Source: Brevibacillus_D fluminis_A | Lineage (GTDB): Bacteria; Bacillota; Bacilli; Brevibacillales; Brevibacillaceae | Direction of reading: 5' to 3' | Length of the DNA stretch: 64,000 nt | NCBI RefSeq assembly: GCF_052072235.1 | Contig: NZ_CM125436.1 | Coordinates: 62,001 to 126,000 of the forward strand | Part shown: one piece after another, positions 25,238-32,782 of the stretch | Layout of the letters: each line of letters begins with the position of its first letter | How positions within the stretch are numbered: the stretch's first letter is position 1 | Notes under the pieces: generated by a model | Database searches by the model: none | The model's input: the letters and a program-made list of their open reading frames with translations, nothing else | Told to the model about the DNA's origin: nothing | Translations under genes and position numbers: made by a program

Positions 25238-26311
25238 ATGAAAAAATTCGTGGCTGTTTTATCGACCACCGTATTGACACTGACGCTGCTCTCAGGGTGC
25301 GGCCAAGCCGCTGGACAACCGAAGCCGGAGACGACCACACCGGCAGCGGGCGGCAATGAGGCAGCGAAACCGGAAGCAGAGAAAAAAGACGTTTTGGCGC
25401 AATTTCCAGCAGTCAAGATTCCCTATACCAATGATCCAAATGCGGTGTTAGCTGAATACAAAGGCGGCAAGCTGGTGGAGAAGGAATTTGAAACGTTCCT
25501 GCGGACGATCAACTTCCTCAATCCGCAGCAAGGCGCATCGCTGCAATTCGCGGACAGCGCTGCGATCAAGGACTATGTGCGCCAGTATACCGGAACCAAA
25601 ATCCTGTACGATCGCGCTGATGACACCATGAAAGCAGCGGCGATGAAACAGGCCGAAGAGCGCTTTGAGAGCTACAAAAAGCAATATGTGGAGCGTCTCG
25701 ACAAAAAAGAAGAAAACTTCACCAAGCTGTTGGAGCAGCAAGGCTTGACCAAAGACGAATTGCTGAAGCAAATGCAGCTGATCGACAGCTCCATCGGCGT
25801 GCTGGAAAAAGGCATCGACGAAAACGCCTTGAAGCAAGCGTATGAGAAAGCGGATAAATCCCAGTTCACGACCGCTTCTGTGCGTCACATCCTGATCTCC
25901 ACAGAGAGCCGGAAACCGGAAGAAGCGAAGAAGCTGGCTGACGATTTGCTCGCGCGCCTGAAAAAAGGCGAGGATTTTGCCAAGCTGGCGAAAGAATACA
26001 CCGACGACCCAGGCAGCAAAGAGAGCGGCGGCCTGTACGAAAATGCCAATGTGAACGATTGGGTGCCGGAGTTTAAAAAGGCGGCTTTGACCCAGCCGAT
26101 CAACCAGATCAGCGATCCGCCTGTAAAAACCGATTACGGCTACCACATCATCCGCGTAGAAAAACGGGAAGTACAACCGTTTGAAAAAGCGAAAGAGCAA
26201 ATGAAGCAGCAAGAGCTGAATAAGGCATACGGAAATTTCATTTCGGTTGAACTGGACAAGCTGGTAACCAAGTGGAACATTCCAGAGGTCAAACCAGCTG
26301 CGGCTAAGTAA
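25238..26311 (+). CDS. PrsA-like lipoprotein with parvulin-type peptidyl-prolyl isomerase domain
   Basis: A 357-aa exported foldase. The lipobox LLSGC puts lipidation at Cys21. A charged SurA-N-like helical part with a long coiled-coil stretch (about residues 60-205) precedes a parvulin domain (about 210-310: RHILISTES, DFAKLAKEYTDDPGSKESGG, DYGYHIIRV). Such proteins assist folding of secreted proteins outside the membrane. It lies 14 bp after mfd. B. subtilis has no such gene between mfd and spoVT. Confidence 0.9.
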   Translation: MKKFVAVLSTTVLTLTLLSGCGQAAGQPKPETTTPAAGGNEAAKPEAEKKDVLAQFPAVKIPYTNDPNAVLAEYKGGKLVEKEFETFLRTINFLNPQQGASLQFADSAAIKDYVRQYTGTKILYDRADDTMKAAAMKQAEERFESYKKQYVERLDKKEENFTKLLEQQGLTKDELLKQMQLIDSSIGVLEKGIDENALKQAYEKADKSQFTTASVRHILISTESRKPEEAKKLADDLLARLKKGEDFAKLAKEYTDDPGSKESGGLYENANVNDWVPEFKKAALTQPINQISDPPVKTDYGYHIIRVEKREVQPFEKAKEQMKQQELNKAYGNFISVELDKLVTKWNIPEVKPAAAK

Positions 26312-26326
26312 TATTGGAAGAACTGA

Positions 26327-26354
26327 CAGGGAATCAGCCGATTCCCTGTTTTTT
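26327..26354 (+). terminator. Terminator after the PrsA-like gene
   Basis: CAGGGAATC and GATTCCCTG pair around AGCC and end in TTTTTT. Confidence 0.9.
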
Positions 26355-26363
26355 CGTTTTGTC

Positions 26364-26392
26364 GCATATTCTTCAATTCACAGTGAATACTA
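26364..26392 (+). promoter_or_regulatory. Possible sigma-G promoter of spoVT
   Basis: GCATA (26364-26368), 17 bp, AATACTA (26386-26392) resemble forespore sigma-G elements. spoVT is sigma-G dependent in B. subtilis. Confidence 0.45.
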
Positions 26393-26540
26393 TAACCACT
26401 CACTACCGCCGGGGGAGAGAGCACCAAAAAGTTGGCAAAGTTTCCAGTGGTTGATCAATAGTTAAATATAGGCTTTTGGGACAACATACAGGTAACCCTC
26501 AACTAACAATAATTTCTCAAGAAAGCGAGGCAACATGACT

Positions 26541-27083
26541 ATGAAGGCAACCGGTATTGTTCGTCGCATCGACGACCTCGGACGAGTGGTGATTCCAAAG
26601 GAAATTCGCCGCACTCTGCGCATTCGCGAAGGTGATCCTCTTGAGATTTTTGTCGATCGTGATGGGGAAGTTATTCTGAAAAAGTATTCGCCTATCGGTG
26701 AGTTGGGTGATTTCGCAAAAGAATATGCGGATTCCTTGTACGAAAGCATGAATCATATGGTCCTTATTTCTGACAGAGACACGGTGATCGCTGTTGCTGG
26801 GGCATCCAAGAAGGAATACATGGAAAAAGCGATCGGCAGCATTGTGGAAAAAAGTCTGGAAGAACGCAAAACGCGATTGGAAAAGAACTCAGGCCAATAC
26901 GAGATCATTCGCGACATGAATGAGCAATACTCTTCCTTCGTCGTCGCTCCGATCGTGGCGGGCGGAGATCCCATCGGTGCGGTCATCCTGATCAACAAAA
27001 ACGAAGCCACGAAAATGGCTGAGCTGGAAATGAAAATGGCGGAAACCGCAGCCGGTTTTCTGGCAAAACAAATGGAGCAATGA
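26541..27083 (+). CDS. spoVT: Stage V sporulation protein T
   Basis: A 180-aa forespore regulator. The N-terminal 50 residues are an AbrB-type domain (MKATGIVRRIDDLGRVVIPK); the rest is a GAF domain (VLISDRDTVIAVAGASKK, PIVAGGDPIGAVILINKN). It tunes sigma-G-dependent genes and spore coat/germination traits. ATG 26541 matches the family start; ATG 26535 two codons upstream is closer to the GAGG ribosome site and cannot be excluded. Confidence 0.96.
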   Translation: MKATGIVRRIDDLGRVVIPKEIRRTLRIREGDPLEIFVDRDGEVILKKYSPIGELGDFAKEYADSLYESMNHMVLISDRDTVIAVAGASKKEYMEKAIGSIVEKSLEERKTRLEKNSGQYEIIRDMNEQYSSFVVAPIVAGGDPIGAVILINKNEATKMAELEMKMAETAAGFLAKQMEQ

Positions 27084-27184
27084 AGAGGCAGCCTCGCAAA
27101 AGAGCGGGGCTGTTTTTTCGTGTAAGGCAGAACCGCGTTTTCTGGCAGCTCGTCATCGGCTGCTGGGAGTTTTGCGTTTGCTTG

Positions 27185-27193
27185 TGGTATAAT
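27185..27193 (+). promoter_or_regulatory. Extended -10 promoter of the MOP flippase gene
   Basis: TGGTATAAT is a perfect extended -10 (TGnTATAAT). No good -35 is seen at 17 bp. It lies 38 bp before the start codon. Confidence 0.55.
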
Positions 27194-27231
27194 GTACGCA
27201 GTTTCGGGTTCGAGAGGAGAACGTACATACG

Positions 27232-28866
27232 ATGTCAAGCGAACGAGGTTCCAACCACTTTGTCAAAGGAGCCGCCATCTTGGGCATTGCCGGGTTATTG
27301 TCCAAGCTACTGGGTGCGCTTTACCGCATACCTTATCAGAACATCACTGGTGATATCGGTTTATACGTATACATGCAGGTGTACCCGCTGTACACAACAC
27401 TGCTGATTTTGGCTACAGCCGGGTTCCCGATCGCCATTTCCAAGATTGTATCCGAGCGATTAGCCTTGGGAGATACCGACGGTGCGCGCAGAGCCTTTCG
27501 CATTGCAAGCGTGTCACTGGTGATACTGGGGCTCTTTTTCTTTTTACTGCTCTATTTCGGAGCGCCTTTGGTTGCGCGGATGATGGGGGACGAGCATTTG
27601 ACGCTGCCGCTGAAGGCTGTCGCGTGGTCGCTGCCGTTCGTGCCGATTGCAGCGATTTTGCGCGGGTATTTCCAGGGCCAGCAAAATATGATGCCGACGG
27701 GCGTGTCGCAAGTAGTGGAGCAGCTGTTTCGGGTCATTTTCATTTTGGCTGCCGCGTATTGGATGATGGCCGCTTATCATGATGCCTATTTGGCGGGGAC
27801 GGGTGCGGTATTTGCTGCACTGCCCGGTGCGCTCGGTGCAATTTTTGTGCTTCTGTTTTACTGGCGCCGCAACAATTTGGGCCAAACAAGCAGAGAAAGC
27901 GCGGCTGCGCATGTTTCGAGCGTACAAACATGGTCCAACCGGGCAATTGTGCGCAGCCTGCTGTTCTATGCGCTGCCGATCTGCTTGGGTGCGCTGGTGC
28001 TGCCGCTCATTCCGCTGGTTGACTCCATGACCGTCGTGAACCTGCTCCAGTGGAGCGGCACGTCCGAGGATTTGGCCAAGCTGCTCAAGGGCGCTTACGA
28101 CCGCGGCCAGCCTTTGATTCAATTCGGTACGTTTTTCGCTACATCGCTGTCATTGGCCTTGGTGCCGGCGATCAGCGAGGCTGTTACGAAAAAGCAGATG
28201 CAGGTGATTGCCAAGCGGACCGAGGTGGCGATCCGCCTCACCATGCTGCTCGGACTGCCGGCTTCATTCGGCCTGGCGCTTTTGACCGAACCGATCAATA
28301 TCATGCTGTACGGCGATACGAACGGGAACGAGGCATTGGCCATCCAATCGTTCACCATTTTGTTTGCCACACTGAGCATTGCCACGTCCGGCATTTTGCA
28401 AGGGCTGGGGGAAGTGACGCTGCCTGCCCGCCATCTGTTCATCGGTGTGATCGTGAAGCTCGTGCTGAATTTGGCGTTGATCCCGCTTTGGGGAATTTCG
28501 GGCGCCGCGATGGCGACGGTTTTGGCTTACGCAGTCGCAATGGCTTTGAATATGATGGCGATTCGCCGCCATATCGAGATGAAATGGAATGTCCAGCATT
28601 TCCTCGTGAAGCCGACAATCGCCGTCTTGGTTATGTCGGTATTGGTCATCGTCGTCGAATGGGTAACCACTCATTTCTTCGGGGCATTCATCGCAAGCGA
28701 GCGGATGCTGTATACGCTGGTTGGACTGTTTGCAGTCGGGACAGGCGGGATCGTGTACGTTGTCGCGTTGATGATGACAGGAGGCATTACCGGGGACGAC
28801 CTGAAGCTGATGCCAAAAGGGCAAAAACTTCATGCGCTGTTCGCCAAGCTGCGCTTGGTTCGTTGA
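27232..28866 (+). CDS. yabM: MOP-superfamily polysaccharide/lipid flippase (YabM, SpoVB/MurJ-like)
   Basis: A 544-aa polytopic membrane protein with about 14 hydrophobic segments. The N-terminus FVKGAAILGIAGLLSKLLGA and YRIPYQNITGD are signatures of the polysaccharide-biosynthesis MATE-like family that includes SpoVB and MurJ-type lipid II flippases. By position it is the yabM equivalent. The substrate is not determined by sequence. ATG 27232 follows GAGAGGAGAA at a somewhat long distance. Confidence 0.88.
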   Translation: MSSERGSNHFVKGAAILGIAGLLSKLLGALYRIPYQNITGDIGLYVYMQVYPLYTTLLILATAGFPIAISKIVSERLALGDTDGARRAFRIASVSLVILGLFFFLLLYFGAPLVARMMGDEHLTLPLKAVAWSLPFVPIAAILRGYFQGQQNMMPTGVSQVVEQLFRVIFILAAAYWMMAAYHDAYLAGTGAVFAALPGALGAIFVLLFYWRRNNLGQTSRESAAAHVSSVQTWSNRAIVRSLLFYALPICLGALVLPLIPLVDSMTVVNLLQWSGTSEDLAKLLKGAYDRGQPLIQFGTFFATSLSLALVPAISEAVTKKQMQVIAKRTEVAIRLTMLLGLPASFGLALLTEPINIMLYGDTNGNEALAIQSFTILFATLSIATSGILQGLGEVTLPARHLFIGVIVKLVLNLALIPLWGISGAAMATVLAYAVAMALNMMAIRRHIEMKWNVQHFLVKPTIAVLVMSVLVIVVEWVTTHFFGAFIASERMLYTLVGLFAVGTGGIVYVVALMMTGGITGDDLKLMPKGQKLHALFAKLRLVR

Positions 28867-28897
28867 TACAGGCAATCGAAAAAAGGAGGCTGCCGCA

Positions 28898-30364
28898 ATG
28901 GCTGCACGGATTCAAGTATTGGGGCTGGGGGCTGGCGATCTGGAACAGTTGCCGCTCGGCATGTACAAGCAAATAAAAAAAGTGCAAAAGCTGTATGTTC
29001 GCACGAAAGAGCATCCGGTTATCGACGAGCTTGTCCGCGAGGGTGTACAGGTGGAGTCGTTTGACCATGTGTATCTCCAGCACGGAGGATTTGATGAAGT
29101 CTATGAGCAAATCAGCCGCGAATTGCTGGACAAGGCGGAGCAGGAGCAAGAAATTTTATACGCGGTTCCCGGCCATCCCTTGGTTGCGGAGCGTACGGTG
29201 CAGCTATTGCTTGAGAAAGCCCGATCCCAGCAGGTGGAGGTTCAGGTGCTGGGGGGGCAAAGCTTTCTCGATCCGCTGTTTGCGCGCCTGGCAATCGACC
29301 CGATCGAAGGATTTGCGCTGCTCGACGCCACTCGGCTGACCGCACAACAGATCAATCCTGAGCTGCACACGGTCATTGCGCAAGTGTACGACCAGCTGAC
29401 AGCGTCGGACGTGAAGCTGACGCTGATGGAAGTGCTGCCGGATGAGCATCCGGTCACAATTGTCACAGCGGTGGGAGCAGCCGGAATGGAGCATGTCGAA
29501 ACGGTGCCGCTGTACGAGCTGGATCACCATCAAGGGTTCGGCAATTTGAGCCTCGTTTATGTCCAGCCGACACAGGATGATACGGTGCGCAATCGACAAT
29601 TCGCCCGCCTTCGCGAAATCGTCGCGATCTTGCGCAGTCCCGAAGGGTGCCCGTGGGATCGTGAACAGACACACCAAAGCCTGCGCAAAAACCTCATCGA
29701 AGAAAGCTTTGAAGTGCTTGAAGCGATCGACGAGGACGATCCGGACGGGATGTGCGAGGAGCTGGGCGACTTGCTGCTGCAGGTGCTGCTCCATTCGCAG
29801 ATCGCGGTGGAGAACGGCGATTTCAGCATCGACGATGTCATTTTGGGGCTTAACGAAAAGCTGATTCGACGCCATCCGCACGTATTCGGCGAACGTCATG
29901 CAGACGATGCAAATGAAGCCTTTGCTACGTGGCAGGAAGTAAAAGCAGCCGAAAAAGCGGCGAAAGGCATCGATCCGCAGGAGCTTTCCCAACTGCACGG
30001 CATTCCGCGGGAGCTGCCTGCGCTCATGTACGCATACAAGCTGCAGAAAAAAGCGGCGGAGGTCGGATTTGACTGGGACAATGTGGCGGATGTCGAGAAG
30101 AAGATTGAAGAGGAATATGAGGAAGTGAAGCAGGCGACTGCGGAGGAACGCGCTGGCGAGCTGGGCGATTTGCTGTTTGCTGTCGTGAATTTGGCACGCT
30201 TTTACAAAATCGATCCGGAAGAAGCGCTCCGGCTGACCAACCGCAAGTTCACGCGCAGGTTTCAATACATCGAGAAAAAGCTGAAGGAAACCGGAAAGAC
30301 ATTTTCGGAGTCCAGCCTGCCTGAGCTGGACAAATGGTGGGACGAAGCGAAAGCTACGGAATAA
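28898..30364 (+). CDS. mazG: YabN: tetrapyrrole methylase-like domain fused to MazG nucleotide pyrophosphohydrolase
   Basis: A 488-aa fusion. The N-terminal half (IQVLGLGAGDLEQLPLGMYK onward) has the SAM-dependent tetrapyrrole methylase fold. The C-terminal half has two MazG repeats with acidic helices EExxE (EELGDLLLQVLLHSQIA; EEYEEVKQ and GELGDLLFAVVN). MazG hydrolyses non-canonical or excess NTPs. ATG 28898 follows AAGGAGG; an upstream extension from 28832 overlaps the flippase. Length matches B. subtilis YabN (489 aa). Confidence 0.94.
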   Translation: MAARIQVLGLGAGDLEQLPLGMYKQIKKVQKLYVRTKEHPVIDELVREGVQVESFDHVYLQHGGFDEVYEQISRELLDKAEQEQEILYAVPGHPLVAERTVQLLLEKARSQQVEVQVLGGQSFLDPLFARLAIDPIEGFALLDATRLTAQQINPELHTVIAQVYDQLTASDVKLTLMEVLPDEHPVTIVTAVGAAGMEHVETVPLYELDHHQGFGNLSLVYVQPTQDDTVRNRQFARLREIVAILRSPEGCPWDREQTHQSLRKNLIEESFEVLEAIDEDDPDGMCEELGDLLLQVLLHSQIAVENGDFSIDDVILGLNEKLIRRHPHVFGERHADDANEAFATWQEVKAAEKAAKGIDPQELSQLHGIPRELPALMYAYKLQKKAAEVGFDWDNVADVEKKIEEEYEEVKQATAEERAGELGDLLFAVVNLARFYKIDPEEALRLTNRKFTRRFQYIEKKLKETGKTFSESSLPELDKWWDEAKATE

Positions 30365-30376
30365 GGGGAGATAAAC

Positions 30377-30670
30377 ATGAGACTCGATAAATTTTTAAAA
30401 GTGTCGCGCTTGATCAAACGCCGCACACTGGCGAAGGATGTTTGCGACCAAAGCCGCGTGGAGATTAACGATCGACCGGCAAAAGCTTCGAGCAACGTCA
30501 AGATCGGGGATACGCTGTCCATTCGGTTTGGTCAAAAACGCGTCATTGTGAAAATCGAGGACATCAAGGAAAATCCGCGCAAGGAAGAGGCGGCCTCGCT
30601 GTACAGCCTGGTCGGCGAAATTCCGGTGCCGCGCGATGAGAAGGAAGAAGACGACTACCTGAAAGGGTAG
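30377..30670 (+). CDS. rqcP: RqcP (YabO), S4-domain ribosome quality control factor
   Basis: A 97-aa S4 RNA-binding protein related to Hsp15. MRLDKFLKVSRLIKRRTLAK and the RFGQKRVIVKI strand are characteristic. RqcP binds 50S-peptidyl-tRNA complexes and works with RqcH in C-terminal alanine tailing of stalled peptides. It starts 12 bp after mazG. The terminator stem overlaps its last codons. Confidence 0.94.
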   Translation: MRLDKFLKVSRLIKRRTLAKDVCDQSRVEINDRPAKASSNVKIGDTLSIRFGQKRVIVKIEDIKENPRKEEAASLYSLVGEIPVPRDEKEEDDYLKG

Positions 30671-30679
30671 TCTTTTTTT
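30653..30679 (+). terminator. Terminator after rqcP
   Basis: GACTACC and GGGTAGTC pair around TGAAA and are followed by TTTTTTT. The stem includes the stop codon. Confidence 0.88.
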
Positions 30680-30791
30680 GTTAATACAACATCGGCGTCA
30701 GGTTCTAATTCGCCCTCTCCATCCATACCTTGTACAAGAATACGATTTTGTCAGGTGAACGTACGTAAAATTGCGGGTAGGAGGGCTTGGC

Positions 30792-31076
30792 ATGAACGAT
30801 CATACAAGAAGGCCTCGCCACGAGGTTGTCATGATTAATCGCCGCAGCTTGGCGATTTCCGGTGTGAAAAAAGTGGAGAGCTTTGACAACGAGGAATTTC
30901 TGCTGGAGACGGAAGGCGGGTTCCTCACGATCAAGGGCCAAAATCTGCACATGAAAAACTTGAGCCTGGAAACAGGCGAAGTGGCGATCGAGGGGCTTGT
31001 CCATGAAATGGCGTATTTGGAGCAAGGGCACGGCGGGGACCGGTCCAAAGGATTTTTCGGTAAGCTGTTCAAGTGA
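30792..31076 (+). CDS. yabP: Sporulation protein YabP
   Basis: A 94-aa YabP-family protein (HEVVMINRRSLAISGVKKV, TEGGFLTIKGQNLHMKNL). YabP and YabQ are mother-cell proteins needed for cortex formation in B. subtilis. ATG 30792 follows TAGGAGGG. Its stop overlaps the GTG of yabQ (GTGA). I could not find a convincing sigma-E promoter in the 112-bp gap, although one is expected. Confidence 0.92.
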   Translation: MNDHTRRPRHEVVMINRRSLAISGVKKVESFDNEEFLLETEGGFLTIKGQNLHMKNLSLETGEVAIEGLVHEMAYLEQGHGGDRSKGFFGKLFK

Positions 31077-31645
31077 GCATCGCCACACAGCTTCAAACCG
31101 TCGCGCTCATGTGTGCCTGCGGCGCCTTGATGGGTACCGGTTTTGATACCTATCAAGTGTTCCGGGGCAAAATCAGCATTCCCCGCTGGCTGATTTTCCT
31201 CTGCGACCTCGCCTTTTGGATCGCAAGCGCAGGCATGGTCTTCATTATTCTTGTGAAGGTGAACGACGGCATAGTTCGGTTTCCCGTCTATCTCGGTGTC
31301 ATTGTAGGAGCGTGGCTCTATTTCGTAGTAGGAAGTAAGTATTATATTCAATTCCTACTGGCCGTGATAAGATTTTCACAGTGGCTCTATAGACTGATTG
31401 TGCGAATTATAGACATTTTTCTCATCAAACCGATTCAGTTCATTTATCGACTGATCGTGATGATACTCGGCTTTATCGTAACAATCATCATGACAATCTT
31501 GCGGATCGTTTGGAAAATTGTCTATTTCCTCCTTTATCCGTTTATCGTCATATGGAGGAAAATGGCGAAAAGATTGCATGTACCTTTCACTGCATTTTGG
31601 CTACTATTGAAGCAGTGGATCCACAAGAGGACGAAACGAGAGTAA
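31073..31645 (+). CDS. yabQ: Spore cortex biosynthesis protein YabQ
   Basis: A 190-aa membrane protein. An N-terminal hydrophobic helix with FDTYQVFRGK is the family signature; strong membrane segments follow at about residues 38-62, 68-88, 120-150 and 150-165, then a basic tail. It is required for spore cortex in B. subtilis. GTG start overlaps the yabP stop, indicating translational coupling. Confidence 0.92.
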   Translation: MSIATQLQTVALMCACGALMGTGFDTYQVFRGKISIPRWLIFLCDLAFWIASAGMVFIILVKVNDGIVRFPVYLGVIVGAWLYFVVGSKYYIQFLLAVIRFSQWLYRLIVRIIDIFLIKPIQFIYRLIVMILGFIVTIIMTILRIVWKIVYFLLYPFIVIWRKMAKRLHVPFTAFWLLLKQWIHKRTKRE

Positions 31646-31670
31646 ATTTTATCCAAGGATGGATTAATAG

Positions 31671-31982
31671 ATGAGTAAGAATCGGGCTCCCGCCAACAAC
31701 AAAGGGCAAAAGCGCAGAATGCGCATCTTCATGTTTTTTGTGCTGCTTTTTTCCATCTGGACGGGCTATACGGCGTATCTCCAAAGCGGTTTGTTAACGG
31801 AAAAAGAAGAACAGCTGAAACAGCTGCAGGCTGCTTCCGCCGCGGAGCAGAAGCTGCAAGCCGAGCTTGCCTATAAGGCAAATCGGTTAAACGACAAAGA
31901 ATATCTTGCCGAGCTGGCGCGCAAACAGTGGTATTTAACCAGGCCGGGTGAAATCATCTATATCTTGCCTGAGCAAAAATAA
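31671..31982 (+). CDS. divIC: Cell division protein DivIC (FtsB-like)
   Basis: A 103-aa bitopic septum protein: short basic cytoplasmic part, one membrane helix (about residues 18-38, RIFMFFVLLFSIWTGYTAYL), then a coiled coil and the conserved ELARKQWYLTRPGEIIYILP. It forms a complex with FtsL and DivIB at the division site. The start follows AAGGATGG. Confidence 0.93.
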   Translation: MSKNRAPANNKGQKRRMRIFMFFVLLFSIWTGYTAYLQSGLLTEKEEQLKQLQAASAAEQKLQAELAYKANRLNDKEYLAELARKQWYLTRPGEIIYILPEQK

Positions 31983-32003
31983 AAAGGAGGAGCAGCGGTC
32001 TGA

Positions 32004-32381
32004 ATGACTGTCCAAATCGGGAGCAAGCTGGAAGGGAAAGTGACGGGAATCACCAAGTTTGGAGCATTTGTGCGATTGCCAGACGGCGTAACCGGTCTCG
32101 TTCACATCAGTGAGATTGCCGAAACGTACGTCACCGACATTCAGCAGCATCTGAAAGTCGGCGATACGGTTACGGTGAAAGTGTTGGGCATCCGTGAAGG
32201 CAAAGTGAGCCTTTCCATCAAGAAAGCAGTGGAACAACCGCGTCCGGCAGCCAAGCCTCCCCGCCAAGCCAAAGAGCGAACCGAAGGCTTTGAAGAGAGG
32301 CTGAACCGATTTCTGAAAGATAGTGAAGACCGCCTATCCTCCGTTCGCAAAAACATGGACAAAAAAGGGCGAGGGCGGTAA
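32004..32381 (+). CDS. yabR: S1 RNA-binding domain protein YabR
   Basis: A 125-aa protein with one S1 domain in the first 75 residues (GSKLEGKVTGITKFGAFVRL, GLVHISEIAETYV) and a basic, probably helical tail. It is the general-stress-13-like YabR of the divIC locus. Its role is unclear; RNA binding is inferred from the fold. AAAAGGAGGAG precedes the start. Confidence 0.92.
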   Translation: MTVQIGSKLEGKVTGITKFGAFVRLPDGVTGLVHISEIAETYVTDIQQHLKVGDTVTVKVLGIREGKVSLSIKKAVEQPRPAAKPPRQAKERTEGFEERLNRFLKDSEDRLSSVRKNMDKKGRGR

Positions 32382-32481
32382 AGAAAATCAAAAAAAATCT
32401 CTTTTTAAAATGAGAAGGGCATTTTGGGGCAATGGCGAATATAATAAAGTAAGCCCGTTTCGCTAAGCGCGAATCACCTGA

Positions 32482-32518
32482 TAGTCGACGTTGAACGCCA
32501 AACGTCGGCTATTTTTTT
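32482..32518 (+). terminator. Terminator in the yabR-spoIIE gap, first of two
   Basis: TAGTCGACGTT and AACGTCGGCTA pair around GAACGCCA and end in TTTTTTT. Confidence 0.8.
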
Positions 32519-32538
32519 GTCCATTTGGAGGAAACAGC

Positions 32539-32586
32539 ATGCAACGTTTGCGCGAGACCAGCCGTTTGAGAGGCTGGTTTTTTTAA
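32539..32586 (+). CDS. Possible 15-codon leader peptide overlapping a terminator
   Basis: ATG at 32539 follows a good GGAGG ribosome site (32527-32531) at normal spacing. It encodes MQRLRETSRLRGWFF, with four arginines, and stops at TAA right after the T run. Its middle codons form the terminator stem ACCAGCC/GGCTGGT. This layout resembles attenuation leaders, but no regulated gene follows before the spoIIE promoter. It may be coincidence. Confidence 0.35.
   Translation: MQRLRETSRLRGWFF
32557..32584 (+). terminator. Terminator in the yabR-spoIIE gap, second of two
   Basis: ACCAGCC (32557-32563) and GGCTGGT (32572-32578) pair around an 8-base loop and end in TTTTTTT. It closes the 15-codon reading frame. 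Confidence 0.8.
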
Positions 32587-32674
32587 ATGGCTTATTCGGT
32601 TCTGATCAAGACTGGTGCTGTTTGGCGGGAGATGAACGCGCACGTACCGACACGCGAGGTATCGCAGGAGATAA

Positions 32675-32742
32675 TTTGTCGGACGATTTTTGGAATACAT
32701 TTCAATCTTTTGACAAAATTTACAAGCATCCATTCGTATAAT
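32675..32742 (+). promoter_or_regulatory. Spo0A-type promoter of spoIIE with 21-bp spacing
   Basis: TTGACA (32710-32715) and TATAAT (32737-32742) are both consensus but 21 bp apart, the unusual spacing of Spo0A~P-activated sigma-A promoters such as spoIIE and spoIIG. TTTGACAAA (32709-32717, reverse 0A box) overlaps the -35 and TTTGTCGGA (32675-32683, one mismatch) lies upstream. The remaining gap 32382-32674 contains two terminators but no tRNA gene. Confidence 0.8.
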
Positions 32743-32782
32743 GAGTCTCACGCTTAACAAATCCAAAACGGGTGGTGCATGT

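Noticed and set aside
32382..32740. Possible tRNA genes between yabR and spoIIE, as in B. subtilis
   Set aside because: No cloverleaf, no GGTTCRA T-loop motif and no CCA end could be found on either strand.
32517..32741. A 74-codon plus-strand frame before spoIIE
   Set aside because: It runs through a terminator and the Spo0A promoter and lacks a ribosome site. The 15-codon frame in another phase has the better start signal.
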